A stretch of 35,434 nucleotides of DNA. Origin: an uncultured Prevotellaceae bacterium (lineage in GTDB: Bacteria; Bacteroidota; Bacteroidia; Bacteroidales; Bacteroidaceae). Below the pieces are notes generated by a model that ran no database searches, was not told the origin of the DNA, and saw only the letters and a list, made by a program, of their open reading frames with translations. Made by a program: the position numbers and the translations under genes. This document shows positions 8,117-16,025 of this stretch, one piece after another. Where the stretch lies: NCBI GenBank assembly GCA_947166655.1, contig CAMVFC010000024.1:1-35434 (forward strand), read 5' to 3'. Within the stretch, counting starts at the first letter, position 1. Each line of letters begins with the position of its first letter.

Positions 8117-9163
8117 ATGAAAAAGTTGATTGTTTCCCTCGTTATCACTCTTGCAGCATTCTGCAATGTTTGTGCCATGAGCTATCCCGAAGCCGCAGAG
8201 CAAGCTCGTTACCTCACCGATAAGATGGCCTACGAGCTCAATCTCAACGAACAGCAATACAACGATTGCTACGAGATCAACCTGGACTATCTTCTCAGCG
8301 TAGAGACGGCCGATGATGCCTTTGGCAATTACTTGGCTTACCGCAATGCTGACCTGCGTCACATCCTGCTCGACTGGCAGTTCACGCTCTTTGCCGCCAC
8401 CGACTATTTCTTCCATCCGCTCTACTGGCGTGCCGGGGCTTGGTATTATCCTGTCTATCGCCGCTATGCTCCCGACTATTTCTACTACAGCCATCCCACA
8501 GTGTACTGGTCGTACCGTGGCGGTCACGGACGTTTCCACTATCAGAACGGCTACTATCTCTCCCGTCGTCCCCAGTGGCGTGGTGGCTTCCGTGGACACG
8601 ACCGCTCGCCCGTCGTATTCCATGAGTCACATCATGGTAGACATTACGACAACTATCGCGGTCACGGTTCCGATAGCTATCGTAGTCGCTCCGACAATAA
8701 CCGCGGAGGTGGGTATCGTATCGAAAGCAGTGGACGCAGCGGACGTTCTTCGAATCCTGGTTCAGGCTATCAGCACCCAAGCTCTACACGCACAACGGTA
8801 CATAGCAGCGCTTCGTCCGATTTCGGTTCCGGGTCTGGTCGTTCATATTCTATTGGCGAAGGACGTTCCTACTCTGTTGGTTCCAGCCGCTCTTCCTCCA
8901 TGGGCTCCAGCCGTTCTTCCTCCGCAGCTTATGACCGCTCTTCCTCCATGGGCTCCAGCCGTTCTTCCTCCGCAGCTTATGACCGTTCTTCCTCCATGGG
9001 CTCCAGCCGTTCTTCCATGGGTTCAGGTCGTTCCTCCTCTGTAGGCGCGAGCCGCTCACAGAGCATGAGTTCACGAGGCGGGGCAGCCACACGCAGTGCA
9101 AGTCCTTCGGGCTCTTCCGCAGGAAGCAGTAGCCGTGGTGGCAGTCGCCGAGGCGGACGTTAA
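8117..9163 (+). CDS. Secreted Tyr/Arg- then Ser/Arg-rich repeat protein, unknown function
   Basis: 348 residues. Residues 1-20 are a signal peptide ('MKKLIVSLVITLAAFCNVCA'). Residues about 22-95 look folded and helical ('AEQARYLTDKMAYELNLNEQQYNDCYEINLDYL'), followed by an aromatic and Arg-rich segment (about 100-170, 'WRAGAWYYPVYRRYAPDYFYY') and a long low-complexity tail of Ser, Arg and Gly with imperfect copies of 'SSSMGSSRSSSAAYDR'. The tail is strongly cationic. The first half resembles short Bacteroidota envelope proteins of unknown role; I do not recognise a domain. A cell-surface or outer-membrane-associated role is inferred from the signal and composition. It has its own promoter and ends exactly where the convergent GNAT gene ends. 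Confidence 0.8.
   Translation: MKKLIVSLVITLAAFCNVCAMSYPEAAEQARYLTDKMAYELNLNEQQYNDCYEINLDYLLSVETADDAFGNYLAYRNADLRHILLDWQFTLFAATDYFFHPLYWRAGAWYYPVYRRYAPDYFYYSHPTVYWSYRGGHGRFHYQNGYYLSRRPQWRGGFRGHDRSPVVFHESHHGRHYDNYRGHGSDSYRSRSDNNRGGGYRIESSGRSGRSSNPGSGYQHPSSTRTTVHSSASSDFGSGSGRSYSIGEGRSYSVGSSRSSSMGSSRSSSAAYDRSSSMGSSRSSSAAYDRSSSMGSSRSSMGSGRSSSVGASRSQSMSSRGGAATRSASPSGSSAGSSSRGGSRRGGR
8887..9017 (+). repeat. 48-bp in-frame tandem repeat, about 2.7 copies
   Basis: Units begin at 8887, 8935 and 8983, each starting CCGYTCTTCCTCCATGGGCT. Copies 1 and 2 are nearly identical, which suggests recent duplication or slippage. The period of 16 codons keeps the reading frame, so copy-number change would lengthen or shorten the tail without breaking the protein. 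Confidence 0.9.
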
Positions 9164-9742
9164 TCAGCAAAAAGAAGAGTTATCTGTAGATAGTATTTTC
9201 TGCCAGACGGTAGCAGAAACGTATTGATTGGAACGCTTAATCCAATCTTTCAAAGGAGTAGAAGGCACGAAGCCCCGCTGTCTGAAGAGTCGGATGGCGG
9301 GGTTATTATCATCTGCTACGATGGCATAAAGCTGATGTAGCATGAGTCGATGCGCATATTCTTCCAGGGCTTTGAGTGCACGTTGGCCATGGCCTTGATG
9401 TAGAGACTGTGGTAATACCACAATCCCGACTTCTGCCCTTTGGTGCTGAGGGTCAAAATGTGTCAAGTCACACAAGGCATGTGGCGTGCCGTTCGCTTCG
9501 GCGACGAGACGTACCTCACCGTCTTGAAACAAATCGTACTTCGCTTCAGCGATGTATTGGCGTAGGACATAACGCGAATAGGGGACTGTCGTCGCTGCAT
9601 GTTGCCAGAGCGTCATATCATTCTCAATGGCGTAAAGAAGTTCCAGGTCTTCCGGCTCTAAAGCACGCAGGCGGAAATCTGTATTGGAAGTTGGTATCCC
9701 TTGAGATGAAGGGATAGAAGTATTTTCAGTGGAAGGTCGCAT
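9164..9742 (-). CDS. GNAT family N-acetyltransferase
   Basis: 192 residues from ATG 9742. This is a single GNAT domain, transferring an acetyl group from acetyl-CoA to an unknown amine. Motif A is visible as 'EVGIVVLPQSLHQGHGQRAL' and motif B as 'YAIVADDNNPAIRLFRQRGFV', giving a RimJ/RimL/SpeG-like layout. The track start at 9784 is a TTG deep in the preceding gene; the ATG at 9742 still overlaps the glycosyltransferase stop by 17 bases, so translation is probably coupled. Last gene of the recR operon, ending with zero gap against the convergent gene. The substrate cannot be read from sequence. Confidence 0.85.
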   Translation of the reverse strand: MRPSTENTSIPSSQGIPTSNTDFRLRALEPEDLELLYAIENDMTLWQHAATTVPYSRYVLRQYIAEAKYDLFQDGEVRLVAEANGTPHALCDLTHFDPQHQRAEVGIVVLPQSLHQGHGQRALKALEEYAHRLMLHQLYAIVADDNNPAIRLFRQRGFVPSTPLKDWIKRSNQYVSATVWQKILSTDNSSFC

Positions 9743-10940
9743 GTGGAAGAATGAGCGTTTGCGTTTTCGTATTGAATGTGCCAATGTTCACCAAGTGTCC
9801 CCTCTTGGAGAGTTGACTCATGCAAATCAAAATGTCAGAATAACCATTCACTTCAGGGTCGGTCTGGAAAACGAGGAACCGAGGCGTGCATCCGTCAGCA
9901 AAGGCCTGAAGGATATCGTCTGTAGGCTCCAACTGCTGAAGAGGCTCTAAGCCGGCACACTCCATCAGCGGGTATGCAGCAGCCCAGGCTGTATAGGTAC
10001 CTACGAAAGCCACTTTCTCCTTGACTTCGGGTGGAAGGTCGCCTTCATGCCCCAACTGATAGAAGAAAATGCGCAATCGACGGGTAAAACGTTGAAGATT
10101 CTGTCGAAGCAGTTCCCACGCCCCTAAGGCGGCTACGCCAACGCCCACCACAATGTTCGCTATGCGATAACGCCGCGCAAAGTGCTTACGGAAGAATATA
10201 AGCATTGCGTTGTAGAAGTTGTGGACATAGCGGAAACTTGTTTTCTGTGTGCTCTCGCCCTTATAGTGAAGCAAGCGAAAAGGCACATACCAGTTCTGCC
10301 ATCCTCCTTGCAGAATGCGGTAAGAGAGGTCGACATCCTCGCCATACATAAAGAAGTCTTCGTCGAGCAGTCCCACCTGATCCAAGGCTTCTCGGCGCAG
10401 CATCATAAAAGCACCTGAAATGACTTCTATGCGATTAGGCTCATTCTCGTTCAAATATCGCATATAGTATCGTCCGAAGCGACGACTTGTCGGATAGCGG
10501 TGAGCCAGACCTACTATCTTATAGAAAGAGGTGAGTGGGGTAGGCAGTCCCCGACGCGACTCAAAGGCAAACGATCCGTCACGGTTAAGCATCTGAGCCC
10601 CGAGGGCACCAGCTTCTGGGTGACTATCCATGAAGTCGACACATCCTGCGAGTGTATCCTCGCCCACAATGGTATCGGGATTCAAGAGTAAGACATACTC
10701 ACCCTGTGAGAGGCGGATAGCCAGGTTGTTTGCCCGGGAGAAACCCACATTCTCCTCATTCTGAATAAAATGAACCTGTGGGTACAAGCGTTGTGCATAG
10801 GCCACAGAATCGTCTGTAGAGGCATTGTCAACAACCCAGATGTCCGCCTCCATTCCATTGATGGCTCGAAGGACACTATCAAGACATTGTACAAGATAGT
10901 GACAGACATTATAGTTGACTATGACGACGCTAAGTTTCAT
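9726..10940 (-). CDS. Glycosyltransferase family 2 (WbbL-like) with C-terminal extension
   Basis: 404 residues. The GT2 domain covers about 1-260: 'SVVIVNYN' at the start, 'VVDNASTDDS' for nucleotide binding, 'LLLNPDT' as the DxD-equivalent, and 'FFMYGEDVDLSYRILQGGW' as the acceptor/catalytic motif typical of rhamnosyltransferase-like enzymes of polysaccharide synthesis. A hydrophobic segment near 263-280 ('IANIVVGVGVAALGAWELL') could anchor it to the inner face of the membrane. The last 100 or so residues ('DLPPEVKEKVAFVG' onward) are not part of a normal GT2 and I do not recognise them. It starts inside an ATGA overlap with the upstream membrane protein gene, implying coupled translation. 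Confidence 0.88.
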   Translation of the reverse strand: MKLSVVIVNYNVCHYLVQCLDSVLRAINGMEADIWVVDNASTDDSVAYAQRLYPQVHFIQNEENVGFSRANNLAIRLSQGEYVLLLNPDTIVGEDTLAGCVDFMDSHPEAGALGAQMLNRDGSFAFESRRGLPTPLTSFYKIVGLAHRYPTSRRFGRYYMRYLNENEPNRIEVISGAFMMLRREALDQVGLLDEDFFMYGEDVDLSYRILQGGWQNWYVPFRLLHYKGESTQKTSFRYVHNFYNAMLIFFRKHFARRYRIANIVVGVGVAALGAWELLRQNLQRFTRRLRIFFYQLGHEGDLPPEVKEKVAFVGTYTAWAAAYPLMECAGLEPLQQLEPTDDILQAFADGCTPRFLVFQTDPEVNGYSDILICMSQLSKRGHLVNIGTFNTKTQTLILPHATFH

Positions 10941-11377
10941 GCCTCTTCCTGATCATATATGAGTTCGCGTTCCTGCCGCATTCGTCCGTCGCTGGGCCAT
11001 ACGAAGCAGAAAGCGACGAGAACGATGAGAGCAAGATAGCCACAAGTGGGTTCGAATTCGAGGAGATAGTATGCAAGTGTATTGTAAAACAACGGAACCG
11101 CAAGTATTGCTATGCGAATAATACTCCAACGGCAGTACTCCTGTTCAGACAACTGAATACGCCGTTTCACAAAGGAAAGTTTCATCATCTTCAAGGCAAA
11201 AGGGATGATACCGATAGTTAGCACGATGCCAACCATTTGCATGCAATAGGTCACTAACGCGTCGCTACCCGACAGACTGTCCAGCTCGACCAAGCCCGAT
11301 TCGAAAATAATGGCAACAAGTATTGGTGCAAGAATTTCAGCAGCGAAGAATAAGCGTAGAATTTTTGTTGTATTCAT
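10937..11377 (-). CDS. Small multi-pass membrane protein, unknown function
   Basis: 146 residues from ATG 11377 (the track start 11386 is TTG). Four hydrophobic segments are visible: about 7-25, 40-60 ('MVGIVLTIGIIPFALKMM'), 83-104 ('IIRIAILAVPLFYNTLAYYLL') and 110-127 ('GYLALIVLVAFCFVW'). A charged tail follows ('DGRMRQERELIYDQEEA'). No family is recognised. Its stop overlaps the start of the glycosyltransferase gene (ATGA), and recR lies 28 bp upstream, so it is the second gene of a recR operon. A role next to the membrane-linked glycosyltransferase is only suggested by position. Confidence 0.82.
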   Translation of the reverse strand: MNTTKILRLFFAAEILAPILVAIIFESGLVELDSLSGSDALVTYCMQMVGIVLTIGIIPFALKMMKLSFVKRRIQLSEQEYCRWSIIRIAILAVPLFYNTLAYYLLEFEPTCGYLALIVLVAFCFVWPSDGRMRQERELIYDQEEA

Positions 11378-11405
11378 AAGAATCAATAGTTACCTATTTA
11401 TATAT

Positions 11406-12011
11406 TTAAGCTTTGAATGGTTTCCTGTCGACGATGCTTCGACCGAGGGTCACTTCGTCCGTATAGTGAAGTTGGTCGTTTTGGGCGACACCACGGGCAA
11501 GTGTTGTTACGTTGACGGGTGTTGCAGCGAGCTTTCGATAGATATAGAACGAAGTGGTGTCACCCTCCATCGTGGGACTCAGGGCAAGAATCACCTCACC
11601 AATGCCTCCTGCCTTCACACGTTCTACGAGACTTTCCACCTCGAGATCCTGAGGACCTATGCCGTCCATGGGAGAAATCACCCCTCCAAGGACGTGATAA
11701 GTACCCCGATACTGGTGGGTAGCTTCTATCGCCATAACATCTTGTATCGTCTCGACGACACACACTGTCGCATGGTCACGGGCAGGATTGGCACAGATGC
11801 TACAGGTCTCCTCGTCTGAAATATTATGGCAGACGTGGCAGTAGCGGACGTTCTTTACCAGTTCGGAGAGGCTATCTGCAAATGCTACAACGTCCTGTTG
11901 CTCGCGACGCAACAAGTGCAGAACGAGTCGCATCGCTGTTTTCCGTCCGATACCTGGCAGTTGGGCGAAGTGACCTACTGCACGCTCGAGATGTACTGAA
12001 GGAATCTCCAT
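11406..12011 (-). CDS. recR: Recombination protein RecR
   Basis: 201 residues, the normal length. RecR works with RecO (and RecF) to load RecA at single-strand gaps. Features in order: helix-hairpin-helix '[17 protein letters not shown]' (about 18-34), a four-Cys zinc finger '[16 protein letters not shown]' (about 58-73), a Toprim domain starting '[14 protein letters not shown]' with '[16 protein letters not shown]', and a C-terminal '[23 protein letters not shown]'. First protein gene of an operon with a membrane protein, a GT2 and a GNAT. Transcription probably begins at the promoter in front of tRNA-Pro, so a tRNA and recR may share a primary transcript. Confidence 0.96.
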   Translation of the reverse strand: MEIPSVHLERAVGHFAQLPGIGRKTAMRLVLHLLRREQQDVVAFADSLSELVKNVRYCHVCHNISDEETCSICANPARDHATVCVVETIQDVMAIEATHQYRGTYHVLGGVISPMDGIGPQDLEVESLVERVKAGGIGEVILALSPTMEGDTTSFYIYRKLAATPVNVTTLARGVAQNDQLHYTDEVTLGRSIVDRKPFKA

Positions 12012-12035
12012 GATGGTTCCATTGCTTCAAATAAT

Positions 12036-12081
12036 CAGCCGCAGACCGCCGAACGATGTGATTCAGACGAGCCTGCGGCTG
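12036..12081 (-). terminator. Hairpin between tRNA-Pro and recR
   Basis: CAGCCGCAG (12036-12044) and CTGCGGCTG (12073-12081) are perfectly complementary 9-base arms around a 28-base loop. On the minus strand it follows tRNA-Pro directly and ends 25 bases before recR. There is no T tract, so it may be a partial terminator, processing signal or attenuator. Confidence 0.5.
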
Positions 12082-12090
12082 GCATTTCCG

Positions 12091-12163
12091 TCGGGGCGAC
12101 CCGACTCGAACGGGCGACCGCCTGGTCCCAAACCAGGAGCGCTACCAACTGCGCTACACCCCG
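12091..12163 (-). tRNA. tRNA-Pro (anticodon TGG)
   Basis: 73 bases on the minus strand. The acceptor CGGGGTG pairs with CGCCCCG (one G-U), discriminator base A; the D stem is GCGC/GCGC, and the anticodon stem CCTGG/CCAGG surrounds the loop TTTGGGA, so the anticodon is TGG. The T arm is CCCGT-TCGAGTC-GGG. The 3' CCA is not encoded. Confidence 0.95.
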
Positions 12164-12173
12164 GAAACGGGTG

Positions 12174-12205
12174 CAAAGGTACTGCTTTCTTCCGACTCTG
12201 CCAAA
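12174..12205 (-). promoter_or_regulatory. Promoter for tRNA-Pro and probably the recR operon
   Basis: Minus strand TTTG (12202-12205), a 20-base spacer and TACCTTTG (12174-12181) give a perfect consensus promoter. The RNA start would be only a few bases before the tRNA 5' end at 12163. Confidence 0.8.
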
Positions 12206-12238
12206 TTTTGTGGCAAATAAATGTACGCAGAAGATGAG

Positions 12239-13663
12239 TTACACTGCAGGAGTCGGCGTTGATTCTGTGGCTGCAGCGTCGCTACTTCCCGGCTTGCGGT
12301 GTTTCTTGCCGCCGCGGTGGTTACGCTTGCGCTTTGCGGGAGAGGGTGAGGAAGCGCCCTCAACGGATGGCGAAGGTGCAGCTGCTTCCTTATCTTTGTT
12401 GCTCTGGTTGTGGTTACCGCGTCCTTTGCTGCCATGCCCTTTACCGCGCCCCTTGCCATTCCGATTGCGACCATGGCCTCGACTATTGTTGCGGAAACTG
12501 TTGCCCCGACCTGTGTAAGCGGGTGTTTCGCCGAGTTCCTCCGGTACGACCTCTTTGGGTACTTCTTTTTCCAGAAAGCGCTCAATGTCTGCAAATAAGG
12601 GCTGATCTTTCTCGGATACAAGAGTGACGGCTCGACCGTCACGTCCGGCTCTGGCTGTACGCCCGATGCGGTGCACATAGTCCTCCTCGTCGTGAGGGAC
12701 ATCGTAGTTGATGACCAGTTGTATGTCGTCAATATCAATGCCGCGTGCAACGATATCAGTGGCCACAAGGATATCAATCTGTCCTGTCTTGAAACGATAC
12801 ATCACATCGTCACGCTGTTCTTGCAGCAGGTCGGAATGCATCGCTTCGGCATTATAGCCCTTTCGTTTGAGCGTAATGGCAACATCTTTCGTGTGTACCT
12901 TCTTGCCTACAAAGACAATGACGCGTTCGGGCTTGCGCTCTTTGAAGAGATGTTCTATGATACGCATTTTCTGCGCTTCATAACAGATATAAGCACTCTG
13001 ACTGATACCTTCGGCAGGTTTGTTCAGCGCTATCTTCACTTCCACAGGGTCGGTGAGGATGGTCTTTGCGAGCTCGACTATCTTATCCGGCATTGTTGCC
13101 GAGAACATGATGGTTTGTCGCTGCTTAGGCAAGAAACTGACAATTTGCATGATGTCGTCAGAGAAGCCCATATCGAGCATACGGTCGGCCTCGTCGAGAA
13201 TGAAGAAGCTGACGCGTGAGAGGTCGATATTGCCGAGGCTGAGGTGACTGATGAGTCTGCCTGGTGTAGCAATTACGACGTCGGCACCGAGTTGTAATCC
13301 GCGCTTCTCCTGCTCGTATCGTATGCCATCGTTGCCTCCGTAGACAGCAACACTTGAGATGCCATCGAGGTAATAGGCGAAGCCTTGCATGGCTTGGTCG
13401 ATCTGCTGAGCCAGTTCACGTGTTGGCGACATGATAATGCAGTTGATGGCATCGGCAGGGTAGCCACCATCGCGAAGTTGCGAGAGAACAGGCAACAGAT
13501 AGGCTGCAGTTTTTCCTGTACCTGTTTGAGCTACACCGATGAGGTCTCGTCCTTCCAGCAGTGGGGGGATGGCTTGCTCCTGGATGGGGGTGCATTCTGT
13601 GAAATTCATGTCATCGAGTGCATCGAGAACATCGTAGTTGAGGTCTAATTCTTCAAATTGCAT
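12239..13663 (-). CDS. DEAD-box ATP-dependent RNA helicase (RhlE-like)
   Basis: 474 residues. It unwinds RNA duplexes with ATP, probably in ribosome assembly, RNA decay or cold adaptation. Motifs in order: Q motif 'FTECTPIQEQAIP', I 'AQTGTGKT' (45-52), Ia 'PTRELAQQ', 'TPGR', II 'DEAD', III 'SAT', then in the second RecA domain 'VATDIVARGIDI' and VI 'HRIGRTARAGR'. After residue about 375 comes a low-complexity basic tail rich in Gly, Arg, Asn and Lys ('GRNRNGKGRGKGHG'), an RNA-binding extension common in Bacteroidota RhlE-type helicases. Last gene of the lon-tgt-lptF/G operon, 21 bp after the preceding stop. Confidence 0.95.
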   Translation of the reverse strand: MQFEELDLNYDVLDALDDMNFTECTPIQEQAIPPLLEGRDLIGVAQTGTGKTAAYLLPVLSQLRDGGYPADAINCIIMSPTRELAQQIDQAMQGFAYYLDGISSVAVYGGNDGIRYEQEKRGLQLGADVVIATPGRLISHLSLGNIDLSRVSFFILDEADRMLDMGFSDDIMQIVSFLPKQRQTIMFSATMPDKIVELAKTILTDPVEVKIALNKPAEGISQSAYICYEAQKMRIIEHLFKERKPERVIVFVGKKVHTKDVAITLKRKGYNAEAMHSDLLQEQRDDVMYRFKTGQIDILVATDIVARGIDIDDIQLVINYDVPHDEEDYVHRIGRTARAGRDGRAVTLVSEKDQPLFADIERFLEKEVPKEVVPEELGETPAYTGRGNSFRNNSRGHGRNRNGKGRGKGHGSKGRGNHNQSNKDKEAAAPSPSVEGASSPSPAKRKRNHRGGKKHRKPGSSDAAATESTPTPAV

Positions 13664-13684
13664 ATCAAGTAGGGGTATTTTATG

Positions 13685-14881
13685 CTATCGTATAGAGCGC
13701 CTGTAGAGGACTATTGCGATGATGGTGAATGAGAGGTTGGGCACCCAGGCAGCCAGCATGGGAGGCCAGTTGCTGTTGATGGCGAAGGTGGAGGAGATGG
13801 TCTGCACCATAATATAGGCAGCTGTGAGTCCGAGTCCCAAGCCAAGCGAACCGCCCATACCTCCCTTTCGTTTGCGGAAGGAGAGGAAGAGCCCGATGGC
13901 CGACAGGATGAAGGCAGCAAAGGGGTCGGCAAAACGTTTGTGATATTCCACCTGATAGACTTTCACATTTCCAGAACCGCGCAACCGCTGTCGGTCGATG
14001 TAGTCGAGCAGCTCGCTGTTGGTGAGGGCTTGTTGCTGATTTTTCATGGCGATGAAGTCCTTGGGCTCCATGTAGATGACGCTGTCAACGATGTTCAGTC
14101 TGGTGATGTGCTCACGCAAACCGCGCAATGTTCGTATGCGGACATCGTAGAGGCGCCAATGATATCGTTCGTCAGCCAGGGTATCGTACTGGATACGTTG
14201 TGCCGTGAGATGGCTCACGAGACTTTTGTTCTGGAACTTATCGAGCGAGAAGCGATATCCGCTCTTTCGGTCGCCATCGAAATGGTCAACATAGGCAATG
14301 ACACCTGTATCCACCTGCAGCTGAATGTGGTCGGCCATCTGAGGTCGGCGACGACTCTTGTAGCGTAACTCGAAGTCGATGCGTTTGGCCGAGCCGCGGG
14401 GAATGACTTCCGTACCTAAATAAAAGCTCAACGCAGCGATGAGCGCAGAGGATAGCATGTAGGGACGGAGCAGTCGGCCAATACTCATTCCTGTGGACAT
14501 CATCGCTATAATCTCACTGCCATCAGCCAGCTTGGAGGTGAAGAAGATGACGGCTATGAAGACAAAGAGTGCCGAGAAGAGGTTGCTGTAGAAGGGAATG
14601 AAATTGAGGTAATAGTTCACCAGTCCCATCCATGGGGCGTGGTTCATGGTAAACTTGTCTGAGTTCTCGGAGAAATCGAAGACGACTGCGATGGAGATGA
14701 TGAGAAGAATAGAAAAGAAGTAGGTCCCGAGGAACTTGGCCATGATGTAGCGGTCGAGCCTCGAGAACAGATTACGACGCAGGAAACGGAGGAAAGGAAG
14801 GCCTTCGTTAGTCCGCTGCTTCTCTTGCTCTGCGGAAGGAAGGGGAGTCGTATGTTCTTTTTCGATAGTCTTCTGGTTCAT
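13685..14881 (-). CDS. LptF/LptG family LPS export permease (YjgP/YjgQ)
   Basis: 398 residues from ATG 14881 (track start 14887 is TTG). Inner-membrane subunit of the LPS transporter LptB2FG, which extracts LPS and passes it to the LptC/LptA bridge. Six membrane segments are expected and visible: three N-terminal ('FLGTYFFSILLIISIAVVFDF', 'LFSALFVFIAVIFF', 'MLSSALIAALSFYLG') and three C-terminal ('FAAFILSAIGLFLSF', 'LGLGLGLTAAYIMVQ', 'LSFTIIAIVLY'), separated by a periplasmic beta-jellyroll of about 170 residues. 'SEIIAMMSTGMS' is the conserved coupling-helix region. An extended Gln/Glu/Lys-rich N-terminus of about 40 residues precedes the first membrane segment. I cannot say F or G by eye. 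7-13 bp behind tgt. Confidence 0.9.
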   Translation of the reverse strand: MNQKTIEKEHTTPLPSAEQEKQRTNEGLPFLRFLRRNLFSRLDRYIMAKFLGTYFFSILLIISIAVVFDFSENSDKFTMNHAPWMGLVNYYLNFIPFYSNLFSALFVFIAVIFFTSKLADGSEIIAMMSTGMSIGRLLRPYMLSSALIAALSFYLGTEVIPRGSAKRIDFELRYKSRRRPQMADHIQLQVDTGVIAYVDHFDGDRKSGYRFSLDKFQNKSLVSHLTAQRIQYDTLADERYHWRLYDVRIRTLRGLREHITRLNIVDSVIYMEPKDFIAMKNQQQALTNSELLDYIDRQRLRGSGNVKVYQVEYHKRFADPFAAFILSAIGLFLSFRKRKGGMGGSLGLGLGLTAAYIMVQTISSTFAINSNWPPMLAAWVPNLSFTIIAIVLYRRSIR

Positions 14882-14894
14882 AATCAAAAATCTT

Positions 14895-16025
14895 CTACAA
14901 CCTTCTGCTCAGTCGAGGCACCATCTGCTCCTTCCATGCCTTGAAGTCGCCTTGAATGATATGTTGACGAGCCTCTCGCACCAGCCGGAGGTAGAAGGCG
15001 AGGTTATGAATGCTGCCTATTTGCAGGGCCAGCAACTCCTGTGCTTTGTATAGGTGATGCAGGTAGGCACGTGTATAGGTCGTGTCGACGTAGCTGGTGC
15101 CGTCGGGATCGATGGGGGAGAAGTCCGTAGCCCACTTGACGTTGCGCATGTTCATGGTGCCTTCAGAGGTGAACAGCATCGCATTGCGCCCGTTACGCGT
15201 AGGCATGACACAGTCGAACATATCGACACCGCGTTCAATGGCTTCGAGCAGGTTGACGGGCGTACCGACACCCATCAGGTAGCGCGGACGGTCTTCGGGC
15301 AGGATGCCGTTGACGAGTTCAATCATCTCGTACATCACCTCAGCAGGTTCGCCTACAGCCAGGCCGCCGATAGCATAGCCTTCGGCATTCTTCGAGGCAC
15401 AGAATTCAGCGCTCTCTGTGCGCAGGTCGCGGTAGGTGCATCCCTGCACAATAGGGAACAGGCTCTGGTGGTAGCCATATTTGGGTTCTGTCTCGTTGAA
15501 GCGTTGAATACAGCGATCCAGCCAATGGTGGGTCAGCGTAAGGCTTTTGCGAGCATAGTCATAGGGAGCTGTTCCCGGCGGGCACTCGTCGAATGCCATC
15601 ATGATGTCGGCTCCGATGCTACGCTCAATGTCCATCACTTTCTCCGGCGTAAAGAAATGCTTGCTGCCATCAATGTGACTGCGGAACTCGCATCCCTCTT
15701 CACGCAACTTTCGGATCCCTGTGAGCGAGAACACCTGAAAGCCGCCGGAGTCGGTCAGCATGGGGCGGTCAAAGCCGTTGAAACGATGCAGGCCTCCTGC
15801 TGCTTCCAACACGGATGTTCCTGGACGCAGATAGAGATGATAAGTGTTGCCAAGGATGATCTCGGCATTGATATCCTCCTTCAAGTCGCGAAGCTGCACA
15901 CCCTTGACCGATCCCACTGTGCCCACAGGCATAAAGATGGGAGTGTGTATCTGTCCGTGGTCTGTCTGTATGAGTCCTGCGCGGGCTTTGGACTGTGAAT
16001 CTGTATGTTGCAGCGTGAATGTCAT
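14895..16025 (-). CDS. tgt: tRNA-guanine transglycosylase (queuine tRNA-ribosyltransferase)
   Basis: 376 residues. It exchanges guanine 34 for a 7-deazaguanine (preQ1 in most bacteria) in tRNAs Asp, Asn, His and Tyr. Visible: 'TDSGGFQVFSL' (Asp92), the base-recognition loop 'GGLAVGEP' of bacterial type, and the nucleophile in 'FDCVMPTRNGRN' (Asp271). Odd point: the structural zinc site CxCxxC of characterised enzymes is absent. In the aligned stretch 'IDPDGTSYVDTTYTRAYLHH' the three Cys are Gly309, Ser311 and Asp314, while the fourth ligand His340 ('SIHNL') remains. The catalytic core is complete, so it is probably active without zinc or with an altered site. Start ATG overlaps the lon stop (ATGA). 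Confidence 0.95.
   Translation of the reverse strand: MTFTLQHTDSQSKARAGLIQTDHGQIHTPIFMPVGTVGSVKGVQLRDLKEDINAEIILGNTYHLYLRPGTSVLEAAGGLHRFNGFDRPMLTDSGGFQVFSLTGIRKLREEGCEFRSHIDGSKHFFTPEKVMDIERSIGADIMMAFDECPPGTAPYDYARKSLTLTHHWLDRCIQRFNETEPKYGYHQSLFPIVQGCTYRDLRTESAEFCASKNAEGYAIGGLAVGEPAEVMYEMIELVNGILPEDRPRYLMGVGTPVNLLEAIERGVDMFDCVMPTRNGRNAMLFTSEGTMNMRNVKWATDFSPIDPDGTSYVDTTYTRAYLHHLYKAQELLALQIGSIHNLAFYLRLVREARQHIIQGDFKAWKEQMVPRLSRRL

Noticed and set aside
15054-15998. 314-codon plus-strand ORF opposite tgt, and similar long ORFs opposite DUF4301, lon, nhaD and glgB
   Set aside because: All are antisense shadows of genes with clear family motifs; none has a promoter or family signature of its own.
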